A stretch of 28,561 bases of DNA from Nemertoderma westbladi (taxonomy: Eukaryota; Xenacoelomorpha; Nemertodermatida; Nemertodermatidae): assembly GCA_032718475.1 (NCBI GenBank), contig JAUCBJ010006022.1, positions 1-28,561 of the forward strand, in the 5' to 3' direction. The translations under genes and the position numbers were made by a program. Below the pieces are notes generated by a model that was given only the letters and a program-made list of their open reading frames with translations, was not told the DNA's origin and did not search any database. Shown here piece after piece: positions 1 to 10,475 of this stretch; position 1 is the stretch's first letter; each line of letters begins with the position of its first letter.

Positions 1-52
1 TACAGAACTCCAACATTTAAGATTAGTGACATTATTTTAATTAGACATTCTC

Positions 53-966
53 ATGGTTGTCTGCCCATGCTGTTCATTTTCAAATAATGAGTAGTTTAAC
101 TTCTGCAATAAATGTGGTTTGCCTATCACTGGTAGTTGGTCGTGTGTCGGCAGTGATGACAATGTTAGTAGCAATATAGGAAGTGATGGAGCTGCAACCT
201 TGCTACATGCGACAATTCCGAATTTCAACGAATTTTTAAGAGAGAAAAGTAGTGGACATCTAGGACAAGGTTCTTCAAGTTCATCGATGATGCCAAACAC
301 CTAATCCAGCTAAAAAGGCCAAGATAGAAAAGGCAAAATATGTTAATAAAATATCTGTTTTATGAATTATGATCGTTAAATTTGTAATTTAAAGTCCTTC
401 TTAGGTAAAAGGGTAACCATTCAAGTTGCATCATCTGCAGATTACGATATGATTTTTAAGAAAGGAGTTGCTCAATTTAAAATGCAAGTAAGTGATGTAT
501 AAGGATGACTTACTCTTGACATATAAATGTGGGTGACAGATAGCCAATAGCCAATAAACTTCTTGCCATGGATGAAGCATTTGTTCTTAAGAAAATATAA
601 ATCGATTGTAAATCGATCACTGACGAATTTGTTTATAGATTGCGTTTAAGTGCGACTTCGAAGGTATTCATAATGAGGCTTTATCTCGTCAATCCCAAGG
701 TTATATCACGGCTATAGACACAGGGGAACTGGTAGTTGCCCCTTCAAAGTCTAATCTAAGCAATAGGCAACAACTACAGAGAAGCCAAACATGCCAAAGT
801 GTACATGAGGAGCCTACTACTGATGTTGAAATAATTGATTCTTTGAAAAGACCCCAATAATTCTCATTGATTCCGGTCCTACACTAGAAAATATCACAGT
901 TGAGGATGACGATGAAGATCGCAATAGTGAAATAATTTCTACCAGTAGTAATAATTCACCATCAAG
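53..966 (+). pseudogene. Broken or intron-containing zinc-ribbon protein fragment
   Basis: From the ATG at 53 the frame reads a Cys-Pro-Cys-Cys cluster and then Cys-Asn-Lys-Cys-Gly, a zinc-ribbon pattern. An in-frame TAG at 92-94 lies between the two Cys pairs. A Ser/Gly-rich stretch follows up to the stop near 303. Two more coding-like blocks look like exons: 405-487, with an AG before it and a perfect GTAAGT donor after it, and 639-966, with TTTATAG before it and GT after it. The third block has a one-base frame break at the CCCC near 853, after which an acidic Asp/Glu segment and a Ser/Asn-rich segment follow. The zinc ribbon plus this middle block reminds me of G2E3/HECT-like proteins common in corals and sponges, but no HECT domain is visible. 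It could be a second gene of the element carrying the facing integrase. Confidence 0.4.
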
Positions 967-1760
967 GTTTTTTTCCAAATTGTCCAAATGTGTCTGAATT
1001 AGTTTATTGTAACAAAACCACAATAATTATTTTTGATTGTCTTTCACTGGGTTGTATTCTCACATCTCTATAGGTTACTGAACAGATTCACTCAGATTCA
1101 CCACTGTGTAAAAGATTTCTTAATATCTCCCACCATGACTCAATACGATGGTTTTGGCAAGATTTTATATAATGATGAGCATTGGATCAATCTCGAAATT
1201 ACGCCTGAGTGGCTGCCATACTGTACTGCCATTTTCAGTCACCTTATCTGTTTCCAAACGTAATGGGCAACCATTCGTGAACTGCATCCAAGAAAAACTT
1301 ACAAATAATTTTAGGGTCATTGTTACTTCTAGTAACCTTTAGCCATATTATATAATGGGACCAGCCATCAATGCAGCCATGTCATGTATTGGGAAGCCAC
1401 ACGGCTTAAGTTTGTCATATCCGTCTGAATGCCACACAGCATTTGGACCAAGCATTCTATAAATATGTCTCTGTAGTCTATGTTTGTGTCTTAATTAAAG
1501 CATTGGCTTGTAGATTTAAACTGCGCAGTATGTACTGTATAACACTACGAGGTACCTGATAGCCCTTCAATTGAACCCTTTGCCATATATAATGATGACA
1601 CCACAGTGACGCATGACCGTCAACCAGTTCTTTAATTTCATAAGTGATATCTTCTAAGGAAGGTTCTTGAATCGTAATCGCAAAACACGTGATGCCGAAG
1701 TCCACAGTCCAGTCAACGTCGCCTAAGTGACCTATCAGTAATATAGACACCATGAAAGTG
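955..1760 (-). pseudogene. DDE integrase-core transposase, frameshifted
   Basis: The minus strand carries an integrase (rve-type) core in several frames. From high to low coordinates it shows: a helix-turn-helix-like N-terminus with a region ending GYQVPRSVIQYILRSLN; GPNAVWHSDGYDKLK with the first catalytic Asp; IHGCIDGW; SNNDPKIICKFFLDAVHE; GCPLRLETDKVTENG with the second Asp and the TEN motif; NHRIESWWEILR; and FCYNKLIQTHLDNLEKN. This order matches the 'integrase core domain' proteins of fish and cnidarians, which I place near the eukaryotic IS3-like (IS3EU) transposases from memory. The frame changes near 1490, 1400 and 1300 and has stops, so the copy is dead unless indels are errors. Plus-strand reading frames at 1033-1342 are antisense shadows of it. 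Confidence 0.82.
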
Positions 1761-1764
1761 TAGT

Positions 1765-2660
1765 AAACTTATAATCTCAGGATTAGTAAATCCCTTCATG
1801 AAAAGCTGGGTGATAATTAAAATAAATATCCACATTCAATATTCAAAATACTGTAGCCTATATGTTTACCTATTCACATTTAGCCTACTGTAGCCTGTCA
1901 CCTAATCACTGGTACTAAATACATTTAGCACATTACTACACCTAACAACTGTCAAGCTGACAAGTATTGAAAGAAAACACAGTACCAGTACTGCATGTTG
2001 AATAGGCATGCTAGCAGGTCGCGAGGTTGTCAGAGCGTGCGTCGTAGACAAAATATCTGACAATCTGATAACAGGGCTCGCTATTGACAGACCACGAGCC
2101 GTTGACAGAATATTTGACAATCTGACAACATGGCTCGACAGAATATTAGACAATGGCGAGCTTTTGCTGGTTTCCCCAGTTTGTCAAGAGATTCGCAAAG
2201 GTGGCATGTCTACATCTGTGCTGAAGTTCAATTGCATCTGTTAGACCTACCTCAGTGTCACTATAGAATACGGTACAACAATACTGAAAGAATACAGTTT
2301 GTTATTATATTTCATATTCGTATTTATTTCATACAACCCATGACTCATCCCATACTCAGAAAATTATATTCATATTCCGAAATATTCCATATTCAGAAAT
2401 ACGTGCAAGGGAATGCTGATATCTCTGTCAGATGTGAAGGGGTCTCCCATATCGAGGCAAGTCAGTCTAGTTTTGTTATAACATGCCTATTTAGTCAGCA
2501 TGATGGCCCCATTGACCCAGAGCTGTGGCCGCTGTTCTCTCGTATTCGCCCGTACTATGCGCCACAGCGCCATTGTTATGCCAATGCCCATATAACCGCG
2601 AATGATAATGCCTACCAAAGTACGAATTCTCAGATGACCAACGCAAATACTCGAAATTAG
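1765..2660. other. Unassigned AT-rich stretch with short internal repeats
   Basis: No recognisable gene. Between about 2040 and 2160 a short phrase (GACAGAATATTTGACAATCT and variants) recurs roughly three times at irregular spacing. A 176-codon plus frame runs over 2130-2660, but its translation matches no family I know and its composition is mixed, so it is not called as a gene. Around 2290-2400 there are short TTCATATTC/ATATTCC repeats. Confidence 0.5.
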
Positions 2661-2664
2661 AACA

Positions 2665-4790
2665 TAATTGTAAGAAAAATATTCATCCCAGGATGGAATT
2701 CCCTGGTCAAAGAGAAATATGATGAATCTAGAAAACTTTTTAAATTATGCACACTTGTGGCTCACCCCGCCAAGGGTCCATATTTAATGATTATTTACGA
2801 ACAAAAGCGAACTTTAAACGCTGCCTTTGGCATGCTAAACGCTGCCTTTGGCATGCTAAACGCTGCATTTGGCATGCTAAACGCTGCATTTGGCATGCTA
2901 AACGCTGCATTTGGCATGCTAAACGCTGCCTTTGGCATGCTAAACGCTGCATTTGGCATGCTAAACGCTGCCTTTGGCATGCTAAACGCTGCATTTGGCA
3001 TGCTAAACGCTGCCTTTGGCATGCTAAACGCTGCATTTGGCATGCTAAACGCTGCCTTTGGCATGCTAAACGCTGCCTTTGGCATGCTAAACGCTGCATT
3101 TGGCATGCTAAACGCTGCATTTGGCATGCTAAACGCTGCCTTTGGCATGCTAAACGCTGCATTTGGCATGCTAAACGCTGCATTTGGCATGCTAAACGCA
3201 CCCAATCCGATTTACGTAATAGTAAAATTGCAGAAGCTCTAATTTCTGACTCGAATTGTAAGGGGGGTAACATTTTTTGGCCTGAAATACGTAAACAATC
3301 CACAGTCTCAGCAACCTTTTCGAATAAAGTTGGGGGTGTGGTGGGTGAACTCGCCATTAGCGATATGTGGCACAAATATTTCGACGATTCCCAACATGAG
3401 ATAGTTAAATCTAAATTAAGTAAATTGTCCTTCAAAGTTGAAGACCGGGTTAGTTCGGTTGAAGTATTTGATGCTTTAAATAAACTACAACTGGGTAAAG
3501 CGGTAGGTCCCGATGGACTGAGTGCATATTATTTTATTAATGGGTGTAGTTTTCAATTGATTAATTGTATTACAAAATTATTTAATTAAATTTTTACTCA
3601 CGGCTACTTCCCCAGTAAAATGATAGAATCAATTATTATTCCACTGGTTAAAGACAGTACCGACGATGTTACATCAAAGGATATTGTGGCATTGCGATTG
3701 CTACGGTATTGAGTAAGGTATTTGAGTTTGTAGTACTTAATAGTATTGTAGATATACTTTCATCATTGATTAATCAATTCGGTTTTAAATCCAAATTAGG
3801 CACCAACTGTGTGTATATACGCTTAAAGAAATAGTAAATTACTATTTGTTACATCTCCAGTTTATGTCTCCGGTTTATGTCTGTATGCTGGACCTTAGTA
3901 AAGCTTTCGATCGTATTAACCATTATTTACTCTTTAATAAGTTAATGGAACGTGGTGTACCCTTAGTTATAGTTCGCGTTATTTTATTTTGGTACAGAAA
4001 CCAACTTATGTGTGTTAAATGGGGATCTATTTTATCAAATAACTTCACAGTTACTAATGGCACCAAGCAAGGTGGGATCCTATCTCCCCTCTTCTTTAAT
4101 ATATATTGACAATTTAATTGCAGATCTATCTAATTCTGGTGTGGGGTGTAAAATAAATAACATGCGAATTAGTCATTTGTGCTACGCTGACGATCTTTGT
4201 CCATTGGTAATTCAATTTTTGGTCTACAATTCTTACTTAATATTGCAGTAAAATTTGCCGACAGCAGTACAATGTTGTTTAATCTAAAGAAGACTAAGTG
4301 CCTTTATTACTTCCCTAAGTGCTTTCTTGGTTGTGCTTCTAATGTATACATATATGGCAAACCGATTGACATTGTTGATAAATTTATTTACTTAGGACAC
4401 TTATTAAATATTAGTACCAATGACGATTACGATATTGTTAGGCAAACTCACTCTCTTTATGCGCGTGGTAATTAATATCTAGAAAATTTGGTGGCTGCAC
4501 AGATACTTTTAAAGCCAAGCAGTTTCAAGCTTTTTGCACACCTATTTATTGTAATGCGCTGTGGGCTAGCTCCAACTACTCGCAGAGTGCGTTCCATAAA
4601 ATTCTAGTGGCATATAATAATTGTCTCCACATGCTCTTCATGGTTACCAAAATGACTGGTGATGAACCCTCTAGCATGTCTTTATGGTTTGGTAAATTAA
4701 ATATCCCCATGTTTGTACATACGGTATAAATCGAAAATTAGTATACTAGACAGGATTTCTACGAACGGATGAAGTGGTAGGCATTCACCA
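2665..4790 (+). pseudogene. LINE (non-LTR) retrotransposon RT region, 5'-truncated and frameshifted
   Basis: The pieces occur in LINE order across several frames. The pre-RT segment has FIPGWNSLVKEK at about 2685 and SPRQGSIFNDYLRTKANFK near 2765. SDMWHKYFDD lies near 3360, and RT block GKAVGPDGLSAYYF near 3500. A later block reads MLDLSKAFDRINH (catalytic Asp, about 3885), followed by NGTKQGGILSPLFFNIY (4056-4109), then CYADDL near 4180 (catalytic pair). The post-RT region has IYLGHLLN near 4385 and YCNALWASSNY near 4545. The frame changes several times with internal stops (for example 3587 and 4108), and no endonuclease domain lies upstream, so this is a dead 5'-truncated copy. The post-RT segment resembles that of the LINE pieces at 14447-15528 and 20575-21533, so all three may be relatives. 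It contains the 21-bp array at 2819-3199. Confidence 0.88.
2819..3199 (+). repeat. 21-bp tandem array, 18 units, inside LINE coding frame
   Basis: Eighteen head-to-tail copies of a 21-bp unit (CGCTGC[C/A]TTTGGCATGCTAAA) plus a final CGC. Almost the only variation is C or A at one position. In LINE frame each unit encodes RC(L/I)WHAK, so the array keeps the frame. It follows ANFK and leads into TQSDLRNSKIAEAL, which are ordinary LINE sequence. Each unit holds GCATGC within the imperfect palindrome TTTGGCATGCTAAA. Several other frames and the minus strand are also open; I treat these as by-products of the repeat. Confidence 0.97.
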
Positions 4791-4833
4791 GCGGCAGCAT
4801 AGTGTAAAGATGACGATGACATCAACATGATGA

Positions 4834-6124
4834 CATCATGATAACTACGCTAGCCTAACCATATCTAGATTAGAGATACACTTCCTCCACATCCTGAACA
4901 ACCCCATTAATAACTACCTAAACGCGAGTGTTTCAAACAGACTCCCTAACACAACTAACAAGGATACTAACATACCCGATCTCGATCTAACCACCCCTAC
5001 CAACCCGAGCTCAACAACCACTGATCCCAACACTACTAACAGGACCAGATATAATCCTCGTATAACTCCCCTAAAATCTATCAAAAACACCCCTGAAACT
5101 CACAGAACTACCATAACTACCCCTGTAACTAATACAACCACCCCTGAAACTAACATAACTACCCCCAAAACTACCCTAACTACCCATGAAACTAACATAA
5201 CTACTCCTGATATTAACATAACTACCCCTGCAACTAACATAACTACCCCTAAAACTAACATAACTACCCCTGAAACTACCATAAGTACCCATGAAACTAA
5301 CAACTACCCCTGAAACTAACGAAACTAACATAACTACCCCTGAAACTAACATAACTACCCCTGGAACTTACATAACTACCCCTGGAACTAACAGAACTAC
5401 CCCTGAGACTAACATAAATACCCCTGAAACTACCATAAGTACCCATGAATCTAACATAACTACCCCTGATACTAACGAAAGTAACATAAATACCCCTGAA
5501 ACTACCATAAGTACCCATGAAACTAACATAACTACCCCTGATACTAACGAAACTAACATAACTACCCCTGAAACTACCATAAGTACCCACGAAACTAACA
5601 TAACTACCCCTGAAACTAACGAAACTAACATAACTACCCCTGAAACTAACATAACTACCCCTGAAACTAACAGAACTACCCCTGGAACTAACATAACTAC
5701 CCCTGAAACTACCATAAGTACCCATGAAACTAACATATGACCCCTGATACTAACGAAACTAACATAACTACCCCTGAAACTACCATAAGTACCCATGGAA
5801 CTAACATAAATACCCTTGAAACTAACAAACCTAACATAACTACCCCTGGAACTAATATAACTTCCCGGAACCTACCTCTTCCACCCCAGTCTGTAATAAT
5901 ATAACTACCTCAGTCACTTATAAAACTAAACTAGCACCAAACACTACACCTAACCTCGTTTTCTCAGATCCAATAATAACGACCCCAATATCTAACCTTA
6001 CACCTCCAGATTCCAGCATCACTATTCCAGAAACTATCCTATCTATCTCAGATCCTAATATAACCATAACTAACGAAACTACCTCAACCTCGGATCCAAA
6101 CATAACCCCCCCAGTCGATAATAC
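4834..6124 (+). pseudogene. Thr/Pro-rich repeat reading frame, interrupted
   Basis: After a stop at 4831, an open frame reads SRLEIHFLHILNNPINNYL and then passes into Thr/Pro/Asn-rich sequence. The central part is a minisatellite giving seven-residue repeats of the type ITTPETN. Frame changes occur near 5310 (two bases lost from a unit), near 5735 and near 5855. The last part, 5856-6124, is open again and ends at the target site of the LTR element. Reading on past that element, the frame continues into the Penelope-like RT segment at 10639. The composition suggests a mucin-like or disordered segment. No known domain was recognised. It may be a low-complexity linker, or unrelated DNA next to a truncated Penelope copy. 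Confidence 0.45.
5085..5862 (+). repeat. Degenerate 21-bp minisatellite (ACTACCCCTGAAACTAACATA)
   Basis: Roughly 35 imperfect units based on a 21-base phrase, with variants such as ACCATAAGTACCCATGAAACT alternating as a higher-order 42-base pair and with some shortened units (AACGAAACT). Much more diverged than the array at 2819-3199. Most units keep a multiple of three, which leaves long open frames on both strands. There are no spacer-like unique sequences, so it is not a CRISPR array. Confidence 0.93.
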
Positions 6125-6276
6125 TGTAGCGTATGGCTTACCTATCGTTCGGACACTTAACTCGTTTCCTTGAGTATTACGTATTCTAGAACATATAAAA
6201 CACAACAATGTTTAATAATAATAAAATAGCTCACTAGTACGTTAGTTATTTATATGTGGTATTTACATCCCCCACA
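6125..6276 (+). repeat. 5' long terminal repeat, 152 bp
   Basis: Starts TG and ends CA. It contains a TATA-like box TATAAAA at 6194-6200 and a polyadenylation signal AATAAA at 6220-6225, so the promoter and the RNA 3' end are both in the LTR. Compared with the 3' LTR it lacks seven bases (CCACTCG, after TGTAGCGT) and is otherwise identical by eye. Confidence 0.97.
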
Positions 6277-6277
6277 T

Positions 6278-6292
6278 TGGTGACCCGGACGT
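6278..6292 (+). other. Primer-binding site, tRNA-Trp type
   Basis: TGGTGACCCGGACGT lies one base after the 5' LTR. It is complementary to the 3' end of eukaryotic tRNA-Trp (…ACGTCGGGGTCACCA) apart from one mismatch at the tenth base. The tRNA sequence is recalled, not searched. It primes minus-strand DNA synthesis in this class. Confidence 0.8.
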
Positions 6293-6315
6293 TAGATTAA
6301 TTACCTAACTTAATA

Positions 6316-7182
6316 ATGAACAATTTGCCTGATAACATTAATGAGGCGGCAGCCGGTGCATTCGACTATGGACGTTTGGCACATGAGCTCCACGCCCTTC
6401 AACTCGGAAATCTACTGGTCAATGCTGCTCCTGCCATATCAACAGTCGCTGTGAAACTCCCTTCTTTCTGGACCGCGCAACCCGAGGTTTGGTTCAAACA
6501 AGTGGAAGCTCAGTTAGATTTAAACGGAATTACGGCAGACCTCACTAAATACAACTATGTAATCCAGGCCCTTGATAACACAGTAGCAACTGAAATTGGT
6601 GCATTCATCTTGAACCCACCAGAAGCTAACAGATATGAAGCTCTGAAAACTATACTCCTCAAAACTTATGGGCTTACAGAACAACAAAAGGGAGCCAAGT
6701 TACTAGCAATCAATGGCCTGGGTGATCGCCACCCATCTTCTCTACTACGATACATGGCTACGTTAGTTCCTGCTGACACCTACAGGGGGTATACATTCCG
6801 TAGTCTATTCCTACAACATCTACCTGAAACAGTCCGCATAGCCCTGGCCAGAGACCCTCCTACGGACATTGAAGATCTTGCATTTGCCGCTGACTCTATC
6901 ATAGAGGCCCAAGGTCCAACTCATTATCGTGGTATAGCTGCAGTAGAAGTTGATGCCATAGGTAGACAACAGAAACGCACCCAACAGCGTCAGAGCCAAA
7001 GGAATGTACCTCCCACTCAACTACCTCGTGTAAACCGCCGATCCACCACTCGCTGCGCCAATCACCAGCGTTATGGCACGCATACCTGGGCTTGCTGCAC
7101 TATGCTACCTGGTTCCACTTGCGACATGGCACACATCACAGTACCCAGACCTTCGGGAAACGCCACTGCCGACGCCCAGTAG
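6316..7182 (+). CDS. gag: Gag-like capsid protein of the LTR element
   Basis: 288 residues from an ATG 24 bases after the primer site. The central part has the usual Ty3/Gypsy capsid signature: KLPSFWTAQPEVWFKQVEAQ, then KYNYVIQALD, EALKTILLKTYGLTEQQK and SLFLQHLPETVRIAL. A basic stretch (RQQKRTQQRQSQR) and a C-x2-H-x9-C motif ([14 protein letters not shown]) follow near residues 225-265, as in the single unusual zinc motif of CsRn1-type Gag. The frame runs on past the motif to a stop at 7180. The protease is in another frame (-1 relative), and this shift may be natural ribosomal frameshifting or damage. Gag would form the virus-like particle in the cytoplasm and bind the element RNA. Confidence 0.9.
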   Translation: MNNLPDNINEAAAGAFDYGRLAHELHALQLGNLLVNAAPAISTVAVKLPSFWTAQPEVWFKQVEAQLDLNGITADLTKYNYVIQALDNTVATEIGAFILNPPEANRYEALKTILLKTYGLTEQQKGAKLLAINGLGDRHPSSLLRYMATLVPADTYRGYTFRSLFLQHLPETVRIALARDPPTDIEDLAFAADSIIEAQGPTHYRGIAAVEVDAIGRQQKRTQQRQSQRNVPPTQLPRVNRRSTTRCANHQRYGTHTWACCTMLPGSTCDMAHITVPRPSGNATADAQ

Positions 7183-7487
7183 CCGTCCAGGCCGTCGGCA
7201 ACAAACCCAAACAGAAAGATGGCATGAAAACTATGACAGTCTGGGACCGCAAGACCGGACGTCAGTTTCTTGTCGACTGCGGTGCCGATGAGTCCGTCAT
7301 CCCAGCATCAAGACTCGATCATTCACGTACTCAAACTACACCTCTCATTGCTGCTAATGGCTCACGCATCTCAGCATGGGGGACGACAACAATTGCACTC
7401 GAACTGGGCAACCAAACCTTCGTCCAACGTTTCAACATTGCTGATGTACAACAACCAATCCTTGGGTGCAGATTTCTTCATAGCTAA
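7092..7487 (+). CDS. Aspartic protease segment of pol
   Basis: This frame carries a second C/T-x2-H-like piece ([11 protein letters not shown]) and GKRHCRRP, then [24 protein letters not shown] is the active-site motif (usual DTGA or DSGA) of the retroelement protease, and [12 protein letters not shown] is the second conserved part, where ILG is typical. The frame stops at 7485-7487, only because one extra G in the GGG near 7466-7470 shifts it; the next frame continues with [14 protein letters not shown], the expected sequence. The protease would cut the Gag-Pol precursor. The start given is just where the open frame begins; a separate start codon is not expected. Confidence 0.85.
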   Translation: MLHYATWFHLRHGTHHSTQTFGKRHCRRPVAVQAVGNKPKQKDGMKTMTVWDRKTGRQFLVDCGADESVIPASRLDHSRTQTTPLIAANGSRISAWGTTTIALELGNQTFVQRFNIADVQQPILGCRFLHS

Positions 7488-9378
7488 TAATCTGGCCATC
7501 AATATGGCCAATCGGCGTTTAATTGACCTAGAGACATACGCTACAATACCGGCAGGATCAACATCAGTGATAGGAAATATCAATGGGCTCCATAAACCCA
7601 GAGAGGATGATGTCAACCTCGCTTCCATCCTCGATAAGTTCCCTGAACTCCTAATCCCACGTTTCCATGCCTCTGCTCCAAACTTACATGGTGTTGAACA
7701 CCACCTCCCCACTAATGGCCCACCCATTTTCGCCCACGCGAGACGTCTTCATGCCGACCAGCTGGAGGTAGCCCAAGCTGAATTTAAGAAAATGGAAGAC
7801 TTGGGAATCATCCGTCGCAGCAATTCTGCTTGGGCCACACCACTACATGTTGTACCCAAACCTGATGGTGGTTGGCGCCCATGTGGCGATTACCGACGCC
7901 TCAATGCAGCCACAAAAGATGACAAATACCCGATACCACATATCGGTGACTTCAACACCAATCTGAATGGGAAAACTATATTCTCAAAGATTGACTTGGC
8001 GAAAGGCTACCATCAAATCCCTATGACTGAAGCCAATATTTGTAAGACAGCCATTATCACCCCATTTGGCTTGTGGGAATTTCTTCGAATGCCCTTTGGT
8101 CTGAAGAATGCGGCTCAATCGTTTCAACGGCTGATGGATACCATCCTTCGAGGGATTCCATGTATATTCATATATGTAGATGACATCCTGGTAGCTAGTA
8201 GCAACCGCACTGAACATGCTTCTCACTTGAGAGAGGTTTTCTCGGCACTGTCCCGCAACGGCATGGTCATCCAGCGCCCCAAATGTGTATTCGGTGTCAA
8301 TGAGCTCACCTTCCTGGGCCATAAAGTCACTTCAACTGGCATCACCCCCCTACCTGAACGTGTTGAAGCTGTTACTAATTTCCCTGTACCCGTTGACAAA
8401 CATCAGCTGCAAAGATTCTTAGGCATGATCAATTATTACCACCGGTTTATGCCCAACCTCGCTGCCCGCCTCCACCCACTTCACAACGCAACTAAAGGGA
8501 AAGGCAGACCCATTATCTGGACTGAAGCATGTCAATCATCATTCGAGGAAGCTAAATCTGCCCTTGCCAATGCAGCTATGCTACACCATCCCAATCCTAG
8601 CTTTAAGTATTCGGTATCCGTTGATGCCTCGGACATGGCAGTAGGTGGTTCACTAGATCAGCTCGATAACAATGTTTGGCGCCCATTGGCCTTCTTTTCT
8701 AAGAAGCTAACCAACGCTGAGAAGAAGTACTCTGCCTTCGACAGGGAACTGCTTGCTGCCTACTTAGGAATCAAACATTTCCGGAACTATATCGAAGGAT
8801 GGCAATTTACATTGTTTACAGACCATAAGCCCTTAGTTGCTGCAATGACTGGCACCGCCGATCGCACCCCCCGCCAAACTCGCCACCTTTCCTTCATTGC
8901 CGAGTTCACTACAGATGTCCAACACATTAAGGGAACCTCCAATGTCGTAGCAGACACACTATCACGTGCCCCTGTTGAGTCCAATGAGCCCAACACCAGA
9001 TCAGGTACAACAGTGTCAGCTATTCTAACTCCTACAATCGAATACGCACAGTTGGGTTCAGACCAGGCTACATCCAAAGAAATCGAAGCTTATCGCACAA
9101 ACACTGCTGTCACTTCACTCAATCTCGAATACCTTGCCTATAATGGCTACTCTATCTTATGTGACACTGCCACTGGAAAGGCCAGACCAGTCATACCTGC
9201 CAATTGGACAAAACGAATATTTGAGGCTATCCATGGCCTTTCTCACACTGGTTACCGTCCCACATACCGTGCAATAGCGAAACGATTTGTTTGGCATGGG
9301 ATGAAATCAGATATCCGCAACTGGTGTCGCTCCTGTCACCCGTGTCAAGTCTCTAAGGTCAGCCAACACACCCCTTAG
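7465..9378 (+). CDS. pol: Reverse transcriptase, RNase H and integrase N-terminus
   Basis: The frame is open from before 7270, but real coding begins near 7465 after the frame break. RT blocks: [51 protein letters not shown] (first catalytic Asp), [16 protein letters not shown], and YVDDILVAS (catalytic pair, about 8176-8202), then [11 protein letters not shown] and [13 protein letters not shown]. RNase [14 protein letters not shown] (Asp), [15 protein letters not shown] (Glu), LFTDHKPL (Asp), and [10 protein letters not shown] (Asp) near 8955. The integrase zinc domain has [13 protein letters not shown] and WCRSCHPCQ, an HHCC pattern. The frame ends at TAG 9376-9378, just before a run of C where one base seems lost; integrase continues in another frame. 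All catalytic residues are present. Confidence 0.95.
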   Translation, partial: GADFFIANNLAINMANRRLIDLETYATIPAGSTSVIGNINGLHKPREDDVNLASILDKFPELLIPRFHASAPNLHGVEHHLPTNGPPIFAHARRLHADQLEVAQAEFKKMEDLGIIRRSNSAWATPLHVVPKPDGGWRPCGDYRRLNAATKDDKYPIPHIGDFNTNLNGKTIFSKIDLAKGYHQIPMTEANICKTAIITPFGLWEFLRMPFGLKNAAQSFQRLMDTILRGIPCIFIYVDDILVASSNRTEHASHLREVFSALSRNGMVIQRPKCVFGVNELTFLGHKVTSTGITPLPERVEAVTNFPVPVDKHQLQRFLGMINYYHRFMPNLAARLHPLHNATKGKGRPIIWTEACQSSFEEAKSALANAAMLHHPNPSFKYSVSVDASDMAVGGSLDQLDNNVWRPLAFFSKKLTNAEKKYSAFDRELLAAYLGIKHFRNYIEGWQFTLFTDHKPLVAAMTGTADRTPRQTRHLSFIAEFTTDVQHIKGTSNVVADTLSRAPVESNEPNTRSGTTVSAILTPTIEYAQLGSDQATSKEIEAYRTNTAVTSLNLEYLAYNGYSILCDTATGKARPVIPANWTKRIFEAIHGLSHTGYRPTYRAIAKRFVWHGMKSDIRNWCRSCHPCQVSKVSQHTP

Positions 9379-10400
9379 AATCCCGCCCCCCACCGGAACG
9401 GTGCTTTGGATCTCTTCATGTAGACCTTGTGGGGCCCCTTCCCATCTCTGAGAAAATGTGCTACCTGTTTACGATAGTAGATCGCTATACCAGGTGGCCA
9501 GAAGCTATTCCAATTCCAGACTCCACAACTGAAACTTGCATTCGTGGCTTTCTACGCACATGGGTGGCACGGTTCGGTATCCCAGGGGACCTCACATCCG
9601 ACAGAGGCCCACAGTTCACATCACACCTTTGGGCTGAGTTACAACGTCTCTTGGGAGTATCAGCCAACAACACTACCGCATATCACCCACAAGCCAACGG
9701 TATGGTTGAACGATTTCACCGTCAACTAAAGGCGTCACTTAAGGCGCGCATGACAGGACCCAACTGGATGGACCACCTACCCATGGTTATGCTCGGCATC
9801 CGCACAGCCTGGAAGGAAGACGCAGACTGTTCTCTAGCTGATTTAGTATATGGGACTTCCCTACACATTCCAGGTGAATTCTTCAAGACTGATAGGAACT
9901 CAGACCTCCAACCAAGTTTCTTAAGCGGTCTACAAGATGCCATCCGCTTAGCAAAGCCTCCCCCAACTAATTACCACGGCCAACGTGCAGCATCAGTTCC
10001 AGAGAACTTAGCATCAACTGGTCTCGTTTATATACGAGTCAACAGCCACAAACACCCACTTCAGCAACCCTACACTGGCCCCCACCGCATTCTTGGGGTC
10101 AACGCCAAGCATTACACAATAGACTGCAATGGTAAAGCTGTAAACGTATCTATAGACCGGTTAAAAACTGCACACACTGACATTGGTTGCGCAAACACGA
10201 CAACCCAACGATTTGTTCCATCGACAACACAACGAGCATCACCAACAACAATGCGCACTTCTACAACACAAGCGATGGGATCAACTCCTCTTTTTGACTA
10301 CTCATTGGAACCAGAACCCGACCCCATGTCGTACATAACCCCCATGTGCCGAACCAGAAGTGGAAGATTAAGTAAACCTCCAACTCGTTTGATCTTGTAA
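9363..10400 (+). CDS. pol: Integrase core and C-terminus
   Basis: The catalytic core continues in a frame shifted by one base from the RT part. It contains [10 protein letters not shown] (Asp 1), [31 protein letters not shown] (Asp 2) and [18 protein letters not shown] (Glu), so the DDE triad is complete. The C-terminal part has [19 protein letters not shown], a GPF/Y-like module, and ends in Thr-rich sequence and [10 protein letters not shown], a usual Gypsy tail. The frame opens upstream of the ATG at 9429, with [19 protein letters not shown] in frame. It would insert the DNA copy into the genome. This copy cannot be made as one polyprotein without frameshifting. Confidence 0.94.
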   Translation, partial: PTHPLESRPPPERCFGSLHVDLVGPLPISEKMCYLFTIVDRYTRWPEAIPIPDSTTETCIRGFLRTWVARFGIPGDLTSDRGPQFTSHLWAELQRLLGVSANNTTAYHPQANGMVERFHRQLKASLKARMTGPNWMDHLPMVMLGIRTAWKEDADCSLADLVYGTSLHIPGEFFKTDRNSDLQPSFLSGLQDAIRLAKPPPTNYHGQRAASVPENLASTGLVYIRVNSHKHPLQQPYTGPHRILGVNAKHYTIDCNGKAVNVSIDRLKTAHTDIGCANTTTQRFVPSTTQRASPTTMRTSTTQAMGSTPLFDYSLEPEPDPMSYITPMCRTRSGRLSKPPTRLIL

Positions 10401-10462
10401 CTTGACTCACTGTTAATTCTCAACTAGAACACATCAATGAACATAAACTTTCGTGCCCTCAC

Positions 10463-10475
10463 TGGGGGGGAGTGA
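10463..10475 (+). other. Polypurine tract
   Basis: TGGGGGGGAGTGA directly abuts the first base of the 3' LTR. Position and purine content fit the plus-strand primer of LTR elements. Confidence 0.85.

Noticed and set aside
1033-1342. Plus-strand frames of 60-76 codons
   Set aside because: Antisense to the integrase blocks, which are far more convincing.
2757-3435. Long open frames in other phases and on the minus strand across the 21-bp array
   Set aside because: They exist only because a 21-base unit without stops is repeated; outside the array only the LINE frame continues into recognisable protein.
5100-5796. Minus-strand frames with Val/Gly/Ser-rich repeats
   Set aside because: Antisense readings of the minisatellite; no start context or conserved sequence.
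5085-5862. CRISPR-like array
   Set aside because: Units are contiguous without unique spacers, and the context is eukaryotic.
7371-9077. Minus-strand frames inside the LTR element
   Set aside because: Shadows of pol; no known motifs.
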